A stretch of DNA of 64,000 nucleotides. It comes from Pelecanus crispus. Its lineage: Eukaryota; Chordata; Aves; Pelecaniformes; Pelecanidae. Of this stretch, positions 10,401 through 24,790 are shown piece after piece. A program made the translations under genes and the position numbers. The notes beneath the pieces are model-generated. The model ran no database searches. It was not told where the DNA came from and saw only the letters and a program-made list of their open reading frames with translations. Position 1 is the stretch's first letter. Each line of letters opens with the position of its first letter. The DNA lies in assembly GCF_030463565.1 (NCBI RefSeq), contig NC_134656.1:1927001-1991000 (forward strand), given 5' to 3'.

Positions 10401-13400
10401 AAAACCACATTTCTTCCAGTGACTTGTTCTGTTAATGTCTTCCGTCTAAAGCCCAGTTAGTTCCTCTTGCACGTTAAAAATTATCTTTCTATGATGACTT
10501 TCACTCTTCCTTCCTTGCTGTTTTGAGGCAGATTACATGCATAGATGTATAAAATACTATTTTAAAATAACCCTAAATGAAGAAAGGTGCTATTTTGCAA
10601 CTAATTCTGTTCCTCTGAAGGATCTTCAGGAAGGCGCACTCTTGGTCCAGGGAGTACGTGTAAGAAAACGCTGGTTTAACGTTGCGTTGACAGCATCACG
10701 TCATGTATACAGGCAGACTGAAGATGTCTATCATACTGTGGTGTTAGGTCAGAGGGAGGAATAAAAGCATCACAGTCTCAAAAACTACAGGGTTTTCTGG
10801 CTTTGTTCTCAGTTATTACTTTAGGTGGAAAAAAGACTAAATGTGGTAATTCTCTATGCTGAAACAAAAAGCCATGTGCATTAGAAATGGCACCAAGTAA
10901 ATTATGCATCAGTGTAATAGTGGCATTTTTGTCCTAAGTCCTATTAAGTGTCATTCCACTCTGGAAATTTAGTTTATAAAATCTATATGCATTTAGATGC
11001 TCTATTTCTTATCCCAATTATAATATTAGAAAAAACAGTTACAATCAAAGTCTAGAACATGTTTTTTCCTTAAGTGCCAGGTTTGCAAACTAAGTCTACG
11101 GTCTGAAATTCAAGCTGTGTCTTTTCTTGTTAATCACTAGCGAGTTAGTGGGAAAACCAGTAGGACAAATACCGTTCTCAGTTGCCTTATTATTTCTAAA
11201 TTATGGTCTTGCCTTTTTTTTTTTTTTTAAAGCAGCCATGAAATACTGCTGCCAGACTGAATGGCAGAACTGAGGATGTGCTTCATCGCGCAGTTTGCAG
11301 ATTAGATGTATGCAGAGTGAGAAAACAGTGGAAATAAATATCAGTATGGTTTCTGTAGGAGTAGTACAAGATAAATCTTTTTGTTGGTGAAATCACACTG
11401 TATAGTTAGAAAATGCCAAAGAGTTTACCTCCTTTTCCATAAGAAAATGTCAGTTTAAATTAAGATGACTTTTAACCCAGTCCTGTGATTTGTTTGGATA
11501 TTTCTAGCCGAATGAGCCAGGTGGAGACAATGTACAAGGTCTGAGGTCCTGAGCATCTCGCGCTCCAGGCTGACTCGGATGTATGAATTGTGTACTGGTT
11601 AATATATTCTCGGTGTGTTACAAGAATATAGTTACATTAGCAATGGATTCGTAGTGGTTTTCTTCAGTGCCGTGAAAACTGTTTTTGATCATTAGGGAAT
11701 AAATGTGTCGTCTCTCCCAAGGTGCTTTCTGCTGTGTCTTACCGTGTGTTCACCTCTGGACGCAGGCTCTGGTTTCGTTGACCTAAGATGAAACAAAAAT
11801 ACTTGCAATGAAGGCGTGCCCCTCCAGCATCACCCAGCCTTCAAAAGAAAGGGAATTTTGTTGTATTTTCCTGCCAAAACAACAGTAAAAGTTTGAGTGA
11901 TATAAGCTGTGCTGGTCAGTTCAGATTTTATCGTGAAAATCTGACCTTCTTTCATGCTTCTAAACGTGCATGTGCTGGGGAGTTGAACGGGGCAGGTACA
12001 AAACTCACCTCCTCGTGCCTTTTAAACCATTTTCTGTAACATCTGACACTGTCCAGCGAGGTGGAATCTGTTGTATGAAGATGACTGAAGAACGTCTTGC
12101 GTGTCCAAAATATATATATTGTGTGTGTTTGTATCAATTAGTTTAGTAAACCTGTATTTATGACTTGCCACTTCACTTGCAGGTTTTTCAGGTCCATTCT
12201 ACCACTCCGCGTTTGGGCAGGGACACTTCTCATTTGCAGAACTGCGGGGTACGCTTTGAGGTCTTGCGATCGCTGGGGGAGTGTCGTCCCTAATTCGGAT
12301 GAGACTGGCTGTGGAAAAAACAACTTGTGGTTTCTCCGCCAGTGAGCAAGTTGTGTTTGGGGCAGAGGTTTACCCGGGGGCCTGGACATGGTCTGCCTGG
12401 GGAGCTGGGTCTGCTTGGGTTTGTGCTCACCCCCGACTGTAGCACAGCGTTTGAGTTCGAAGGGGTTTTCTGCTACAGCCTGTGCCCTCTTTGCAATCAG
12501 GGTAGTTCCTGGGAATGCCTTGGTTTGGGGTTTTTTGAGGCTTATCTGGGTAGTGCAGTGTGGTGGCAGGCCGTACTCGTGTCAGTATTGGCAGCTTGTT
12601 CGTGCCGAGTGCGGTGATGCTAGGGTGGAAAAGAGCATGCAATTTAAAAACCATGGTGACTAGAATTTTAATCTGTAGTTTTTTGAAAGCAGTGGTTTGC
12701 AGGGTGTTTTTGAAAGTTGTCAAAAGCGTTATTTTCAACCTTAAACGTCCTTTACAACACCGATTGCTCTGTCCCGCCGCGTTTTTCTCAGCTGCGGGAG
12801 CGACTTCGTATTGTGCTTGCGATGTTTGACTAAGGGGGAACGGTGCTGATCGGTGCCTTTACGCCAAGGACCTGTCACCCCAAGGTGCTGTAGCTCTGCT
12901 GACCTGGATTCCTGAGCTGTTGTCACGGCTTGGAGCGCCTTAACGTGAAGCTGTGCCGGCAAATCCCCCGACTGCCAGATCTGCGTCGGAAAGTTACGTC
13001 AGCGCGTATCTGTTGCATAGAACAGGTTGTTACCGAAACGCGGTGTCCATGGGCGTATGGATGTCCTTGCTAGGCACGACCGCTAGCACAGCGGCTGATC
13101 ACCGGCACAGCTCTTCTCTTTGCCGGCTCTGCTGGCTTTTCTGGCCGAACCTTGCGGTGGTGGATGCAGCCGTGCAATTGGGAAAGGAAAATGAGCGGTG
13201 GGGTTCATTGGTTGTGTTTGGGGTGGTTGGTTTTTTTGATATTTCTTATTAGTATTCAATGTCGTCTGAAAAGACGACAAATCTCTTGTGCCGTTTTTGC
13301 CTTTTTTTTTTTAATGGTCTAATGAAGAAGTCTTTGAATGTATGTTAGGAGCCCGCGTTTTTCTGTTTTTTACGGGAGGAAATGAAAATGTTCTTTTCTC

Positions 13401-13827
13401 TGGCAGTTTCTGTGAGGAAGTGAAATAATGAAATAGTAAAGTCTGCTCCCCACTTTCCACAAAAACTGGGGAAATACAGTTGAGCAGTTAGGAGAAGAAA
13501 GGATTTTTAGATATGCTTAATTTTTAAAGTTTGCAAAAGAAAAAAATCTTTGAAGCTGAAGTCTTCACAACTTAACTCAGTGGGTACAAGCGTTGCTTGA
13601 ATAATTATGCATCTCCTTAGGCTGGGAGGACCTGACCAGATACATGAGGTAAAAGTAAATTGGGGGGGAAAAGTTTCTTTTCTGCCTGCATTATTAAAGA
13701 AATAAGCTTAATTTTTAGAGTAAAATCTTGTAAATTACTAAAAACTATAATTACCCTGTGAAACAGAAAGAAAGGCTCTGACATTACAGGGACGATTACA
13801 CTGGATTCCCGGTGGTCGTATAAAGGC

Positions 13828-13890
13828 ATGGTTGGGCTGGATGATCTTGAAGGTCTTTTCCAACCTAAACAATTCGATGATTCTGTGATT
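13828..13890 (+). mobile_element. CR1 retroposon, short 3' tail
   Basis: A 60-bp CR1 3'-end fragment (GGTTGGGCTGGATGATC, then CTTTTCCAACCTAAACAATTC) closing with GATGATTCTGTGATT tail units. It is in DNAJC5 intron 1 in the sense orientation and carries no coding sequence. Confidence 0.85.
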
Positions 13891-16800
13891 TTAGCTCTGC
13901 TTTTCCTGAGCTAGGTGGCTTGGTGGGTGGGTGTTTCTGGAAACCTGGCTTTATAAATTCTGCTGTTCCGTTCTGCTCATTTTGCTTTTTTTATTCATAA
14001 CTTTTTGAGAGGAAGATTTGTGCGCTTGGTGGGGGAAGAGAGAACTATTAGAGAACTGAATGGCAGAGATAAATAACCTGAAAACAGAGGTAAAGTTTCT
14101 CAAAGGGAAACACCAGACTCGATCATTTTAGATCAGGTTGAAGATCTGTGAATTGCCTTCTGCTGTCCGTACAACCTGGTCTTTGGTTTTGCTTTTTTAC
14201 CCATTCAAATAAATGGTTCATTTCAAAGTCATTAACAAAAACTGTTCATGATTGAAACTGCCAAGAGTGGTTATTTGATAACAAAGCAATTCCAATAATA
14301 AATTAGCTGTGAAAGAATTTTGGTCTGCATTTTGCAATTTGTAAAGCCATACCTGTACGTTATTTAAATTTGGGGGGGGATGACCCCTTATTTACCTTTT
14401 CATCTGCCTCCACCGTTGATAGCAAGAGAAGATAGGAACTTTCTTTTTCCTCCGTCTTCTGGTACTGTAGATGAGTACAGAGGGTAATCTTCCCCTGCCC
14501 TGCCCTTCCAGATTAATTTCCAAGAAATCTCTTTTTCTTTCCCTTTGCTCAGCAACTTGTGATTTGAAAGACGGGTTCGCGTCTGGGAAGATCGCTGCGT
14601 CATTTCTTTTGCCTCTCGGACTGCTTATATGGCTTTTTAAAACGTACTCCGTAACCTCACTTTGTTCCTTCTTTTTGACCAGGCAAAAACTGCCTGTGCT
14701 GTCAAAAGGTGCTGCTCAGACCAGCGTTGTCTCCTCAGCCTGTTGAACAGTGGTTTCGATTCCCTTATTGCACGGTTACTGCTTCATGCAACAGAAAACT
14801 CGTCCTCACCTACCGAAAGCGGCGGAGCGTTTGGAGCGGGCTGGCCAGAGGTCGGTGATCACCTTTGGACAGTTGATCCGATTGCTGAACCTTTTGCCAC
14901 ATGAGTGAATAGACTTTTTTTTTTTTTCTTTTATTGCTGTTTAAAAGCCTGTAGTTGTCTTACCTACAGGTGTGCCATAATAGTATAAATCCCGTTTTTA
15001 CGTGAATAAACCCATCTGTAGTTCCAAGACTTCCTCTATATTTTAAAGGTTTAATGCTTTGACTATATTGGTATAGTCATTAGCAATATGATTTTTTTTT
15101 TTTAAATTGATACAGTTTATTCGACTCGCCTAGCATAAACGGAGCTGTACCTCTGTGTCGATGCTTTTGAAGAAGTGTGAGATATTTCTTCTTTGGAAGA
15201 AATAAGTGACATCAGTATCACTCCACCCCCAGCAGTGAATGTTGTGGTTTTTCTGATTTGTTCTTATGAACGTGCATGCTATGAGTAGTTACAGCAATTC
15301 AAACGCTGCATGGGTTTATATAGAGAAACAATTAATGAGGCAAGCAAACAGAACTACTGTTTTTTCATAAATTTTCAAACAGCTCAGTAAGCAGAGGTAG
15401 GGTTTTTTATAGCCGCATACAGTTTGTGACACTTGCACTCTGCCATATAAACTACTGTAATGCCATAAACAGTAATTTAATTTTGCTGAAGGTTTAAATA
15501 GGAGCAATGAAATCCTAAGCAGGGAATCCACTAAAAAAACCCCAGGGTTTTAAAGTAATTCTTTTAGTGGAGGAGAGATGACAGAAAATGTGAATCTAAT
15601 ACTTTACATTTTTTTTCCCCCTAATATGGAAAACCTTCAGTAGGTTTGAACCTTACTCTTGCGTAGGGTGCAATGGCACAAGTCTTTATAACAGGTTGGT
15701 CAATCGGACTTAAATGGCTAAGTTTTAATCTGCTAAGCTTATTAGAGAAACAACGCTTGCATCGCTGTCGTTAAGTTTGTCACAAGTTTCCGTGTAACAT
15801 CTCTTTCAGGCATTAATGATGGATGTTATGTGAACTTAGACTTGAATTTAGCAGAGGAGTCGTGTTGTCCCAGACTTCATTTATTTAAAAGCTCTGTGTG
15901 GTTTTTTTTTTAAACCCGTATTTAAGATAATTTAATGAATTTAATTTAGTGTCACAGTCTTTCACTGTTTGAGACCTATCTTCTGTTCCAAAAAGCAAAT
16001 GAACTTGGCCATAATAAGATTCTTTTTCGTGGGAGGAAGATACATACCTTTGAAATTAATTCCCTGGATACTAGGTTAGCTTTATGTCAGGATTTACATG
16101 TTAAACCAGAATGTTTTTACGGATAAGAGATTTCTCACAGGACCTTTAGCAAAAGGCCACACACTGAATAGCAAAATTTAGCTAAAAGGCTTTTGTGCTG
16201 TGGTATAAAAAATATAAGCAACACCAAAACACTCGATTCTTGGGTGCTTTAATGAAATAGTAAATGTTAGTGCTTCAGTTAATAGGTTAAAAATTACTAT
16301 TTCAAGGCAGCTAGAGGAATGTTCATGAAGAGTACTTTAAAATATTAGTAGTTTTCTGAGTGCACTTACTAGCCGTTTTGCTTTATCTTCAGCCTTTTCA
16401 CATCATTTTTCCAATATGCATTCATTTTGCAAGTGAGGTGAGCAAGTAAGGCTGTGAAAATAAAGACTTGGGAGTTTCTGTTTTGTCTACTGAATTTCTT
16501 TCTTTATTTTATTTATTTAATTTGCTGTAACTGCAGCATTAATTCTTTAAATACTTGATAACTATGATATAGCTCACGTACATGATGGAGATGGATTATG
16601 AAGCAAGGTATCCTAAAGATCCTTATCTCTCTTTGTGAACATACGGACCAGGATGATGACAATTCTGTTGACACATTTGTTGAATAAAAATGGTTCTGTG
16701 TCTGTCAGAGGATGTTAGGGTAGACAGAAGAAACAGATATGCTTTTTATTGAAAAGAACAGATCTGAGAATGTGTCTGATTTCTGTAAGGAAAAGGTAGA

Positions 16801-18237
16801 ATCTGTCTCTTGGTTAGAGGAAGAAAAGGTGCTGAGCGCTGTTCCTGGCCACACTATATGGGGAAAGTATAATATTAGATAAATTGGATTCAAATTTGCA
16901 GGACAAACGAGGTTAGAAGAGCTGGTTTGGCTATGAGCAAAATGGTTGAAAGAACAGGCAAACAGGCCTCCTAAGCGTATTTCTTCATTTGTGTTACAAA
17001 ACTTATCACAATTTGAATGTGTTGCTGAATTTCGTTTGTGTTCATGTAGCTTTGCTTGCTTTTGTTATCTTATCTTCATCATTCTTTAATCTTTTCTTCT
17101 GATTTGCATGCTTACATATGTATTGTCTGCCTCTTAAACAATTGCTTATTCCCTTCCCCAGACTTTTTTTTCTTTGAGTTTTTGTGGTTTTTTGAAGCTG
17201 GGTAACACCCATTAATCTTGATTTTTTTTTTTTTTTTTTTTAAAAAAAAACCCTTCCGTTTGTTTTCTGGCATCTGTCCTTTCATTTTATCTCCTTCTGT
17301 TTGTATTGCGCATATCGCGCAATAAGGAGGGAAGGTATTTACAAGTAATTACAAGCAGGGTATTATGTAGAGCTCTGGGTCAGTGGATCTGGCCTGCTGA
17401 ATAACGAGATCGGATGGGTAGATCCAAACATTCCTGAGTCACTACATTCGAATTGCCAGTTGCAACAGAAACCAAGCGAGCAGAACCCCAGGAAGGCGTG
17501 CTGCGGCGGCTGCCGCGCTGGCCGGGAGCGCGCGGTGATGCGAAATAGCTGGCATGGGTTTCTCAGATACTTTGATTTTTTTATCAGTAGTAGTTTCCTT
17601 TGGAATTTATTTTGGTCTTGTTCGGTTATTTCCAGCTGTAAGTCAGGCTTTCTGCTGTTAATGAAACTTTGTGTTGGCATAACTGAGAGACTGAAGAAAA
17701 TCTTGCTACTTGCATCCATACTAAGATAAAAAAATTACTTTTCTGTATATTCTGAGTTCTGTACATAGCTAGATATTGTCTACGTGTGCTATAAAAAATA
17801 AAGACTTTTCTGATGGAGTTTTGATGAAGCCTGGGCCGGGATCTTGTATTTGAACTATTTGAAGCTTCTATCCACACATCGTCGTATTTTCATTCACTTC
17901 ATTACATGCTAGATGTCGACTTTAGCAGGATAGCTCATTTTGTCAAAGGCAAGCAAGTATAATCAAATCGCCAAAGTACAATTTGGACGTTGCTTTCTTC
18001 TCCTGTTTCGCTCACAGATTTCCAGCTGCGCACATCCAGAAATTGAGCATACTGTAGCTGTTTTTCAGTTTGTCAGCATTTCTGAAGCTTAGGCTGCTGT
18101 CTGAAATGGAATTAGTGGTAAATTTAAAGATGGTCTTCATCTAGGTATGAAGGCAGAGCTTATTTAGGAAAAAAAAAAATTACTGTGCATCTGCTAGCTA
18201 GAGATTGAAAGAGAAGATTTACAGTGACCACAGGCAA

Positions 18238-18744
18238 AAGACATTGAGGGGCTGGAGCGTGTCCAGAGAAGGGCAGCGGAGCTGGGGCAGGGTCTGGAGC
18301 ACAGGGCTGGTGGGGAGCGGCTGAGGGAGCTGGGGGTGTTCAGCCTGGAGAAGAGGAGGCTGAGGGGAGACCTGATCGGTCTCTACAACTGCCTGAAAGG
18401 AGAGTGTAGTGAGGGGGGTGTTGGGCTCTTCTCCCATGTAGTTAGTGATGGGACGAGAGGAAATGGGCTCAAGCTGCGCCAGGGGAGGTTTAGGTTGGAA
18501 ATTAGGAAAAATTTCTTCACAGAAAGGGTGGTCAAGCATTGGACCAGGCTGCCCAGAGCAGTGGTGGAGTCCCCATCCCTGGAAGCGTTCAAAAAACGGG
18601 CAGAGGTGGCACTTGGGGACATGGTTCAGTCTGGTCTACCCTTGACTGGTTTAGTGTGGGCTTGGTAGTGTAGGTTAATGGTTGGACTGGATGCTCTTAA
18701 AGGTCTTTCCCAACCTAAACGATTCTATGATTCTGTGATTCTAT
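18238..18744 (+). mobile_element. CR1 retroposon, 5'-truncated, about 0.5 kb
   Basis: Begins with the CR1 segment encoding the end of the reverse-transcriptase ORF (frame containing [19 protein letters not shown] and later [26 protein letters not shown]) and continues through the 3'UTR to ATTCTATG-type tail repeats. The open frame is the C-terminal remnant of CR1 ORF2 and is not a host gene. It sits in sense orientation in DNAJC5 intron 1. Confidence 0.93.
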
Positions 18745-20806
18745 CTGAATAAGTCTGTTCTGGACCCCAGCGTCCTAAGAGCCGGGGCCATAGTTCTGGT
18801 TGCTGACCCCGTTAATCACCCGCAGCTTTCTAAAGATCGCTTTAAAAATGTTCTGCTGTTGATCACTTTGTAATGAAGGAAGCGGCGGGCAGGGAACCTG
18901 GCAGCTTGGATATGTTCACAAAATAGGGCATTTTGCATCTGAGAGTCCTTTAATATTGCACGCGCTCTTGAGTGTGAACGCTTAAATTCTGCCTGTAGCT
19001 TGCGCACTCCCCGCCTTTCATTTTTCAGGAAGAGTCCTCTGACGGTATCTATCAAATGAATTAAATAGATCCATCAACGGGAAGCTGATGATTTAGTTGT
19101 TGGTTGGTTCATCCTTACTGATGTATGGATATGCTGCTAAGATCAAGCAGCTTCTTACAGATCGCATAAAACAAACTCTGCGGTCAGCAATGCCAGCAGC
19201 TGAGTGGGTGTATTCCCAACACATCTGTCTGCCACACCAAAAGCTTCCAGTTTGTGAAAGGCGTACTTTTTAATTGAACGGGGAGTTTGTTTCTCGAGTG
19301 CATTCAGAGCTTGTTCTTTGGAATCTGTTGAAAGGGTTTGGACGATGATTAAGCGATGACTTGCCGGGTAAAAGCTGCTCTGAAGTCCCACTCATGAAGT
19401 TTATTGGTAATCTAATGCATAAGTGACTTTGTGATTAATGACATGGATTAGATGTATCCTGCTTAATCGGAAAGATATTTTAATCCGTTGCAGTGATTTT
19501 TTTCCCTAAATTTTTCCATAGCAACATCTAGCATTCCCTAGGCTCCTCTTGCCCATTCATTCTCTTACTTCGGTGTGATCGGTGATCTGGAGCACTCTAA
19601 CTTTGCCTTGACCGCTGGAAGAAGGGGTTTGTGTTGCTGGGTCGTCTCGGGTTCTCCTCCTCCTCGTACGCCGAAGTGGGACTTGTTTCTTCTCCGGGCA
19701 GTCTGCTTCAGGATGAGGGAATGTCAGTAGGATAAAACTGTGGGTTTCTTGCTGGACATTTGTCCTGGCAGAATGGGCTGGTGTTGCTCTACAGTTTAAG
19801 CACGACCCACCCTTGATGCCAGGTGGAGTGGCATTAGAGACGGCACGGGGACGTCCAGCTGCTCCAGGTCTCCATCTTCGTGGCGGCGCTGTTAATAACT
19901 CGCGAGGAAAGGTGCTGTACAGACAGTACTGGTTTTCTACAGAAATTTGAAAACGGTATGTTTATTTGTTGTGAAGGCCTCTGGCATCTGAACGCCACTA
20001 AACCCCTGGGGGCTGTTGCGGGGTCTGGCTCGGCTGTGGCTGCCGGGCGGGCTGCGTGCCCGCCTCGTGTGCGGAGCTTCTCGTCCGCTCCGCTAGCTAA
20101 GCTGCTTTAGCAGTCTCTCTCCAACAACATCACAGATTACCACGACTGGAAAAACACACTTCTCTTGTTTTAAGTACAGCTATTTCACAAATGCCTGAGT
20201 TGAAAAAGTCCAAAGTCTTCAACAGATAATGGTAATTAGAGTTTCTGTGCGACTGGTATCTTTATTTTCGACAAGTGTGTGTCTTTCACATGGTGGAAGG
20301 TTTGGGAAAAGAGGCTGAAGCTACAGATAAAAGCATAGAGCCCTCAACTCTATAAAATATTTGCAACTTTGACAGCTAATCAATTCTAAAGACAAGTATT
20401 TACATTGTGGAGACTTACTGTCGTATAAAATATTTTTGACAGTAAAAACGCGTTTTATTTTGGGCTTGCACATCAAGGCGGCATTTGAGTGAAAGCATAA
20501 TGAACACACTTAAATGCAGCCTTTAAAATGTATTTTCTAGTGCCAGCTGACAGTGTTGTAGGAAGCTGTGTGCCCATTAAACGCATCCAGCCTGCAGCGT
20601 GCCTCCGCGTCCCCGGTGGCTTCAATACTTACCTGCTTTAATTGAAAATTCTGTATAAGTATAGAAGGTTAAATTTTTGTTATTTCCCTTCCATCTTGTC
20701 TTTAGCATGTTACGAAGGATTGTTTAAGTAATGTGATGATAATTTTGCAGTGAGCCCTCAACGTAAGAGTTAGTGAACAATTGATTTGCTTTTGTTTTCT
20801 CTTTAG

Positions 20807-20874
20807 GAGATTCAGTTTTAGAGGTGCGTGGAGGCTGTTACCACTTACCTTGGAATATTCGAACTAGACACCAG
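20807..20874 (+). other. DNAJC5: candidate alternative 5'UTR exon of DNAJC5
   Basis: A 68-nt segment with an acceptor preceded by a long pyrimidine tract (TTTGTTTTCTCTTTAG ends at 20806) and a perfect donor (CACCAG|GTAAGT) at 20874/20875. It contains no ATG, so inclusion between exon 1 and exon 2 would lengthen the 5'UTR without altering the protein. Splice-site quality on both sides is better than most random pairs in this intron. No transcript evidence is available to me. Confidence 0.4.
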
Positions 20875-23800
20875 GTAAGTACTGTATTTTTTGATTTCTT
20901 GTAGCTACTCATTTAAATGTAAAATAATGCCGAGGAAACAAAGTTCAAAGTTTCTTCTAGAAATCTCTAATACCTCACAAAGCCAAGCTTAAAACACCTC
21001 GTATTTTTCATGGTAATACAATCTTGTATGTGTTTCTCTCCTCTCCCCTTTAAAAATGGGGGTTTTTTTTCACCCTCAAAAAATACCAGACTGTGAGAAC
21101 AACTCTAAACGAATCTGAGACAGATGGACAGGATGCGGAGGCCAGTGGTGCTATTTCGTTTTTGTGATAAATCAATATTTACTAAAGTGTTTTCTGGCCT
21201 GGTGTTTTTATTTAGACTTTTACGAGTAAATACTGGTTGAGATAGAATAATTCAGTTTAAGATTAACACCTGTAGTTCATTTTCTGCGCTGGAAATCTTT
21301 GAAAAGCTAGTAATCTTAAATTTACCTGACATTATATTTTACCACGCAGTCAGTAACCAGAAATGCTTTGTGGAAGGCAAATCTTTCCTAAGATACTCTA
21401 GTGCTTCCTAAAGTTGTGTAATAAAGCATCAACTAGGCGTAATTTTTGTAGGAGCTGGCAAAACATCGTTTCCAAGCTAAACTCTTTAATACAAACTACC
21501 TGTAACGTTGTCAAGCCCTCTGCAATTTCAGTTTTAAGAGCATATTAGCAGGTGATTAAAGGCACTTGCAGGGTTGGTGCCCCGGTGGCGTTGGGCTGTG
21601 CTAGGACCGCAGCCTGCCTCTTCTTCTCCTGTCCAGCGCTTCCAGCATGGCTTCGAGTTTGTCTTTCTCATTCCTGTTGTTTTTTATTTGTCCCTTTTGG
21701 GGATTTCTCTGTTCTCTGTGTTACTGGTGACGTAGGGAAAGACTGGGAAGCTGGTTTGTTCCTCTGGCTTCAACCAAACGCATTTGCAAATGTGCAGTTT
21801 GGATAGAGAGTCTCCCTTAAGGTTAATGACCTTCCGTTATCCTCTGTCTAGTGGGTAAGTGTCATTTACCATGTCAGGAGGTGGTGGATTTTGGCCGTTC
21901 CAGCGCGATTTCACTTTTTGGAACAACTCTTGACAGCCAGGTTCCCTACATTGAAGATAGACACTTCACTAAAACTGTTGTGAACAGCACGTGTTTAAAG
22001 GTCTGTGCATTGGCGCGTGCATTTGTGGTGTGATTTTTCTTTTTTTCTTTTTCAGTAACTTAAACTTATGAATTAAGAAAATTAAAATTCCGGTGAAGAT
22101 TGTACCCCAATGTCCTGCTGCAGTAGCATTTTTAAAGTTAACATTGTTTGCTTTCCTCTGCCCCTTCTGATTTTTATCAGTGGAGCTGAACAGCCGCAGT
22201 TCCTTTCAAAAGCAGTCTTTCCTCCAGCAAGGGGATTCAAGTGAGCGGCTGCGCCTGCGTGACTTACGTGGGACAATGCACAGAATTAATTGGAAATGGG
22301 AAAAATGATATTTTAGGCAACTTGGTACTTTACAGTTTCCAGAGTTTTGTTCATGAATAAATACTTAATGCTTCATCCTTGAAGGGAAATGAAAAGTACC
22401 ACTGTTAGCCTGCTTTCGGATGCTAACGACACTGAAATATTGTTGATGCCAGCCGTCGAATTCGCCCTCCATCCCTTTATTGCTACAAGGCGGCTCTTTC
22501 TAGCAGGGATCTGGCAGCTGCGATTCAGCGTCGTTGCAAGCATCTGCTCCCTGTGCCAGCAGCGTCAGTAGCCTCCAGCCTTCATCCTGCTGCGCTGCTA
22601 AGCACGTTTTCTTGGAAAAGTCGATCCCCCCTCGCTGCCCCTTCCAGGTGAATTCTTTGCAGCATCATGCGGCAGGGTCAGATGCAGTTTTAGTCCTCCC
22701 TCCCTGCTTCTGCCCACCGGATCTGCTGTCACCCTTTTTGGTGCTGGCATTCATTGGGATGTTCTGTGAGGATCTAATTCCCTAAACTGGCAGAGAACTA
22801 TTCATTTTTCTTGGCTGTAATAATAGTTTGCCATTTTAAGGCGTTAAATACAATTTACGAAAGGGTCAGTGAACCTGGCAGAAACTAAGATACCACCAGT
22901 TTCATGAAACTTGATAGGATTCTTTTGGGAAGTTAAAAAGACGATTAGTCTTCCGAAGGTTCAATTTACCATTGACGTATTTAAAATGTTAAGGCTGGCT
23001 TCCATATATAGCCTACCAGGTTTAATCTAAGTCTTTCAGCAAGGTGGTACCAATTATACTTACCCAGTCATGCTGAAAACAGTTGCATTTTCTGGTAGAG
23101 CTGACTAACGCAGGATATTCTGGTACACAGATGGTTAAAAACTGTGCTGTTTAATCCGGGGGATTACCTTTCCTCAGAGCCTTCTGAGAGAAACCTCTTC
23201 AGGGCATCCTGCTTGGTTAGAATGTGTAGCAGATGGCTTTTTGCTGCTGAATACGACACTTTTTAAAAATACAGAGCAGCTTTCAGTACTGTGAATTAGA
23301 GGAGCCACTTGTAAAAACAGTAGGATAGATAATACCCTGGTTTATGAAGTGCTCTGAACTTCACTTGCACCTTTATTGTCTGTTTCCTATTTAAAAAGCC
23401 AAAGGTTGGGTTCCTAGTAATAATACTCCTCTGTTCCCTTAAATAACAAGCTTCTCAGACAAATTCCCATTACCATCTTGTGCTCCGCTCTTCTGCCAAG
23501 GCCACCGGTTTTGAAAAACAGACTCCCCATTACACCGAGTTCCAGATACCCTGGACTGTTCAGATTGAAGCGATTAAAGATTGCAGCAGTGTGGAATTTT
23601 ATTCCTATGCCTGTCTTTATTCTTGACAGGCAGCCTGCAGACTGATAGACATTGCCTGGATCAAATTGAATTCGTTTTTATTAAACAAATTGGCCCTAAT
23701 TTAACAGCGGAGATTTTATTAAGCGGAACATAGTGTATACCTGTGATCTGCAGCATCTGTGCACCAAGGGCATGTTGATTTTAAAGGAAGTTTGTTACGC

Positions 23801-24610
23801 CTAAATAGAGCTACAGGCTTTAACCACCAGTGTTTGTAACGCCCTTGAAGCTCCAGTTTGAAGCGATACCTTTGGAAGAGCTCAATCAACATGCACGGTC
23901 TCAACCAGGATGCTTTTTTTTGGTTGGTTGGTTGGTTTTTTCCCCCCCCTCCCCGACTTCAGATTAATCCCGCAGGTCCCTGGCAAAGAGCAGTAGCGAT
24001 AGACACGCTCCCCTCGGCTGGATGCTGGAAACGGGCGCGATAGAGCCACCGGAGAGTGTCCTAGGGAGGCTGCGAGGACGCGGCGGCGGTGGTCGGAGAG
24101 CAGGAGAAGCTGCGCGGGGGAGCCGGGGCAGCGGTGGGAGCAGGCCTGTGCGATCGCTAGGTGACCGGGTAGACGTCAGGATCATCAGTCTGTGACCTCC
24201 GCAGCGGGACCGCTCGGGCTGCGGGGCTGGGGGGCTGCGGCCAGGCTGGCCCATAGCTGCGGATGGGAAAAGGCCGTCGTGGAGCGTTGTGCCTGCTGTA
24301 TTCCTGGGGGTGGGATTCCTTTCCTGAATTTTTTTTTTTTTTTCCCCTTTCACTGAATCGGATTGTGCCCAAATAAGTGAATCAGTTGTGTTGTGTCTTG
24401 CAGCACTCGATAGTTTTCCTCTCATACAGAAACCTTTCAGTAGCTGAACAGTATCTGTTTATAAAAAAGATTTTCCTCTCCCTACCCACGTATTCACCTT
24501 CCAGATTCAAGGTGTGTTTTGATTTCTTACCCAAAGCATTAGGGCTTAAACCTTTTTTTATTATTATTATTAGTAATAATTTATAGCTTCCTTATTAGGT
24601 AGCCTTCAAT

Positions 24611-24790
24611 TGGTGGTGGAGTCCCCATCCCTGGAAGTGTTCAAAAAACGGGCAGATGTGGCACTTGGGGACATGGTTCAGTCTGGTCTACCCTTGATTG
24701 GTTTAGTGTGGGCTTGGTAGTGTAGGTTAATGGTTGGACTGGATGCTCTTAAAGGTCTTTTCCAACCTAAACGATTCTAGGATTCTATGA
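24611..24790 (+). mobile_element. CR1 retroposon, 3' fragment, about 180 bp
   Basis: Starts within the CR1 ORF2 end (GGTGGAGTCCCCATCCCTGG) and continues through TTCCAACCTAAACGATTC to a tail of ATTCTATG-like units. It matches the same subfamily as the 18.2-kb copy almost base for base over the shared part, indicating related, fairly young insertions. Confidence 0.92.

Noticed and set aside
18336-18668. 110-codon plus-strand frame similar to the above
   Set aside because: Same CR1 ORF2 remnant in the 18.2-kb CR1 copy.
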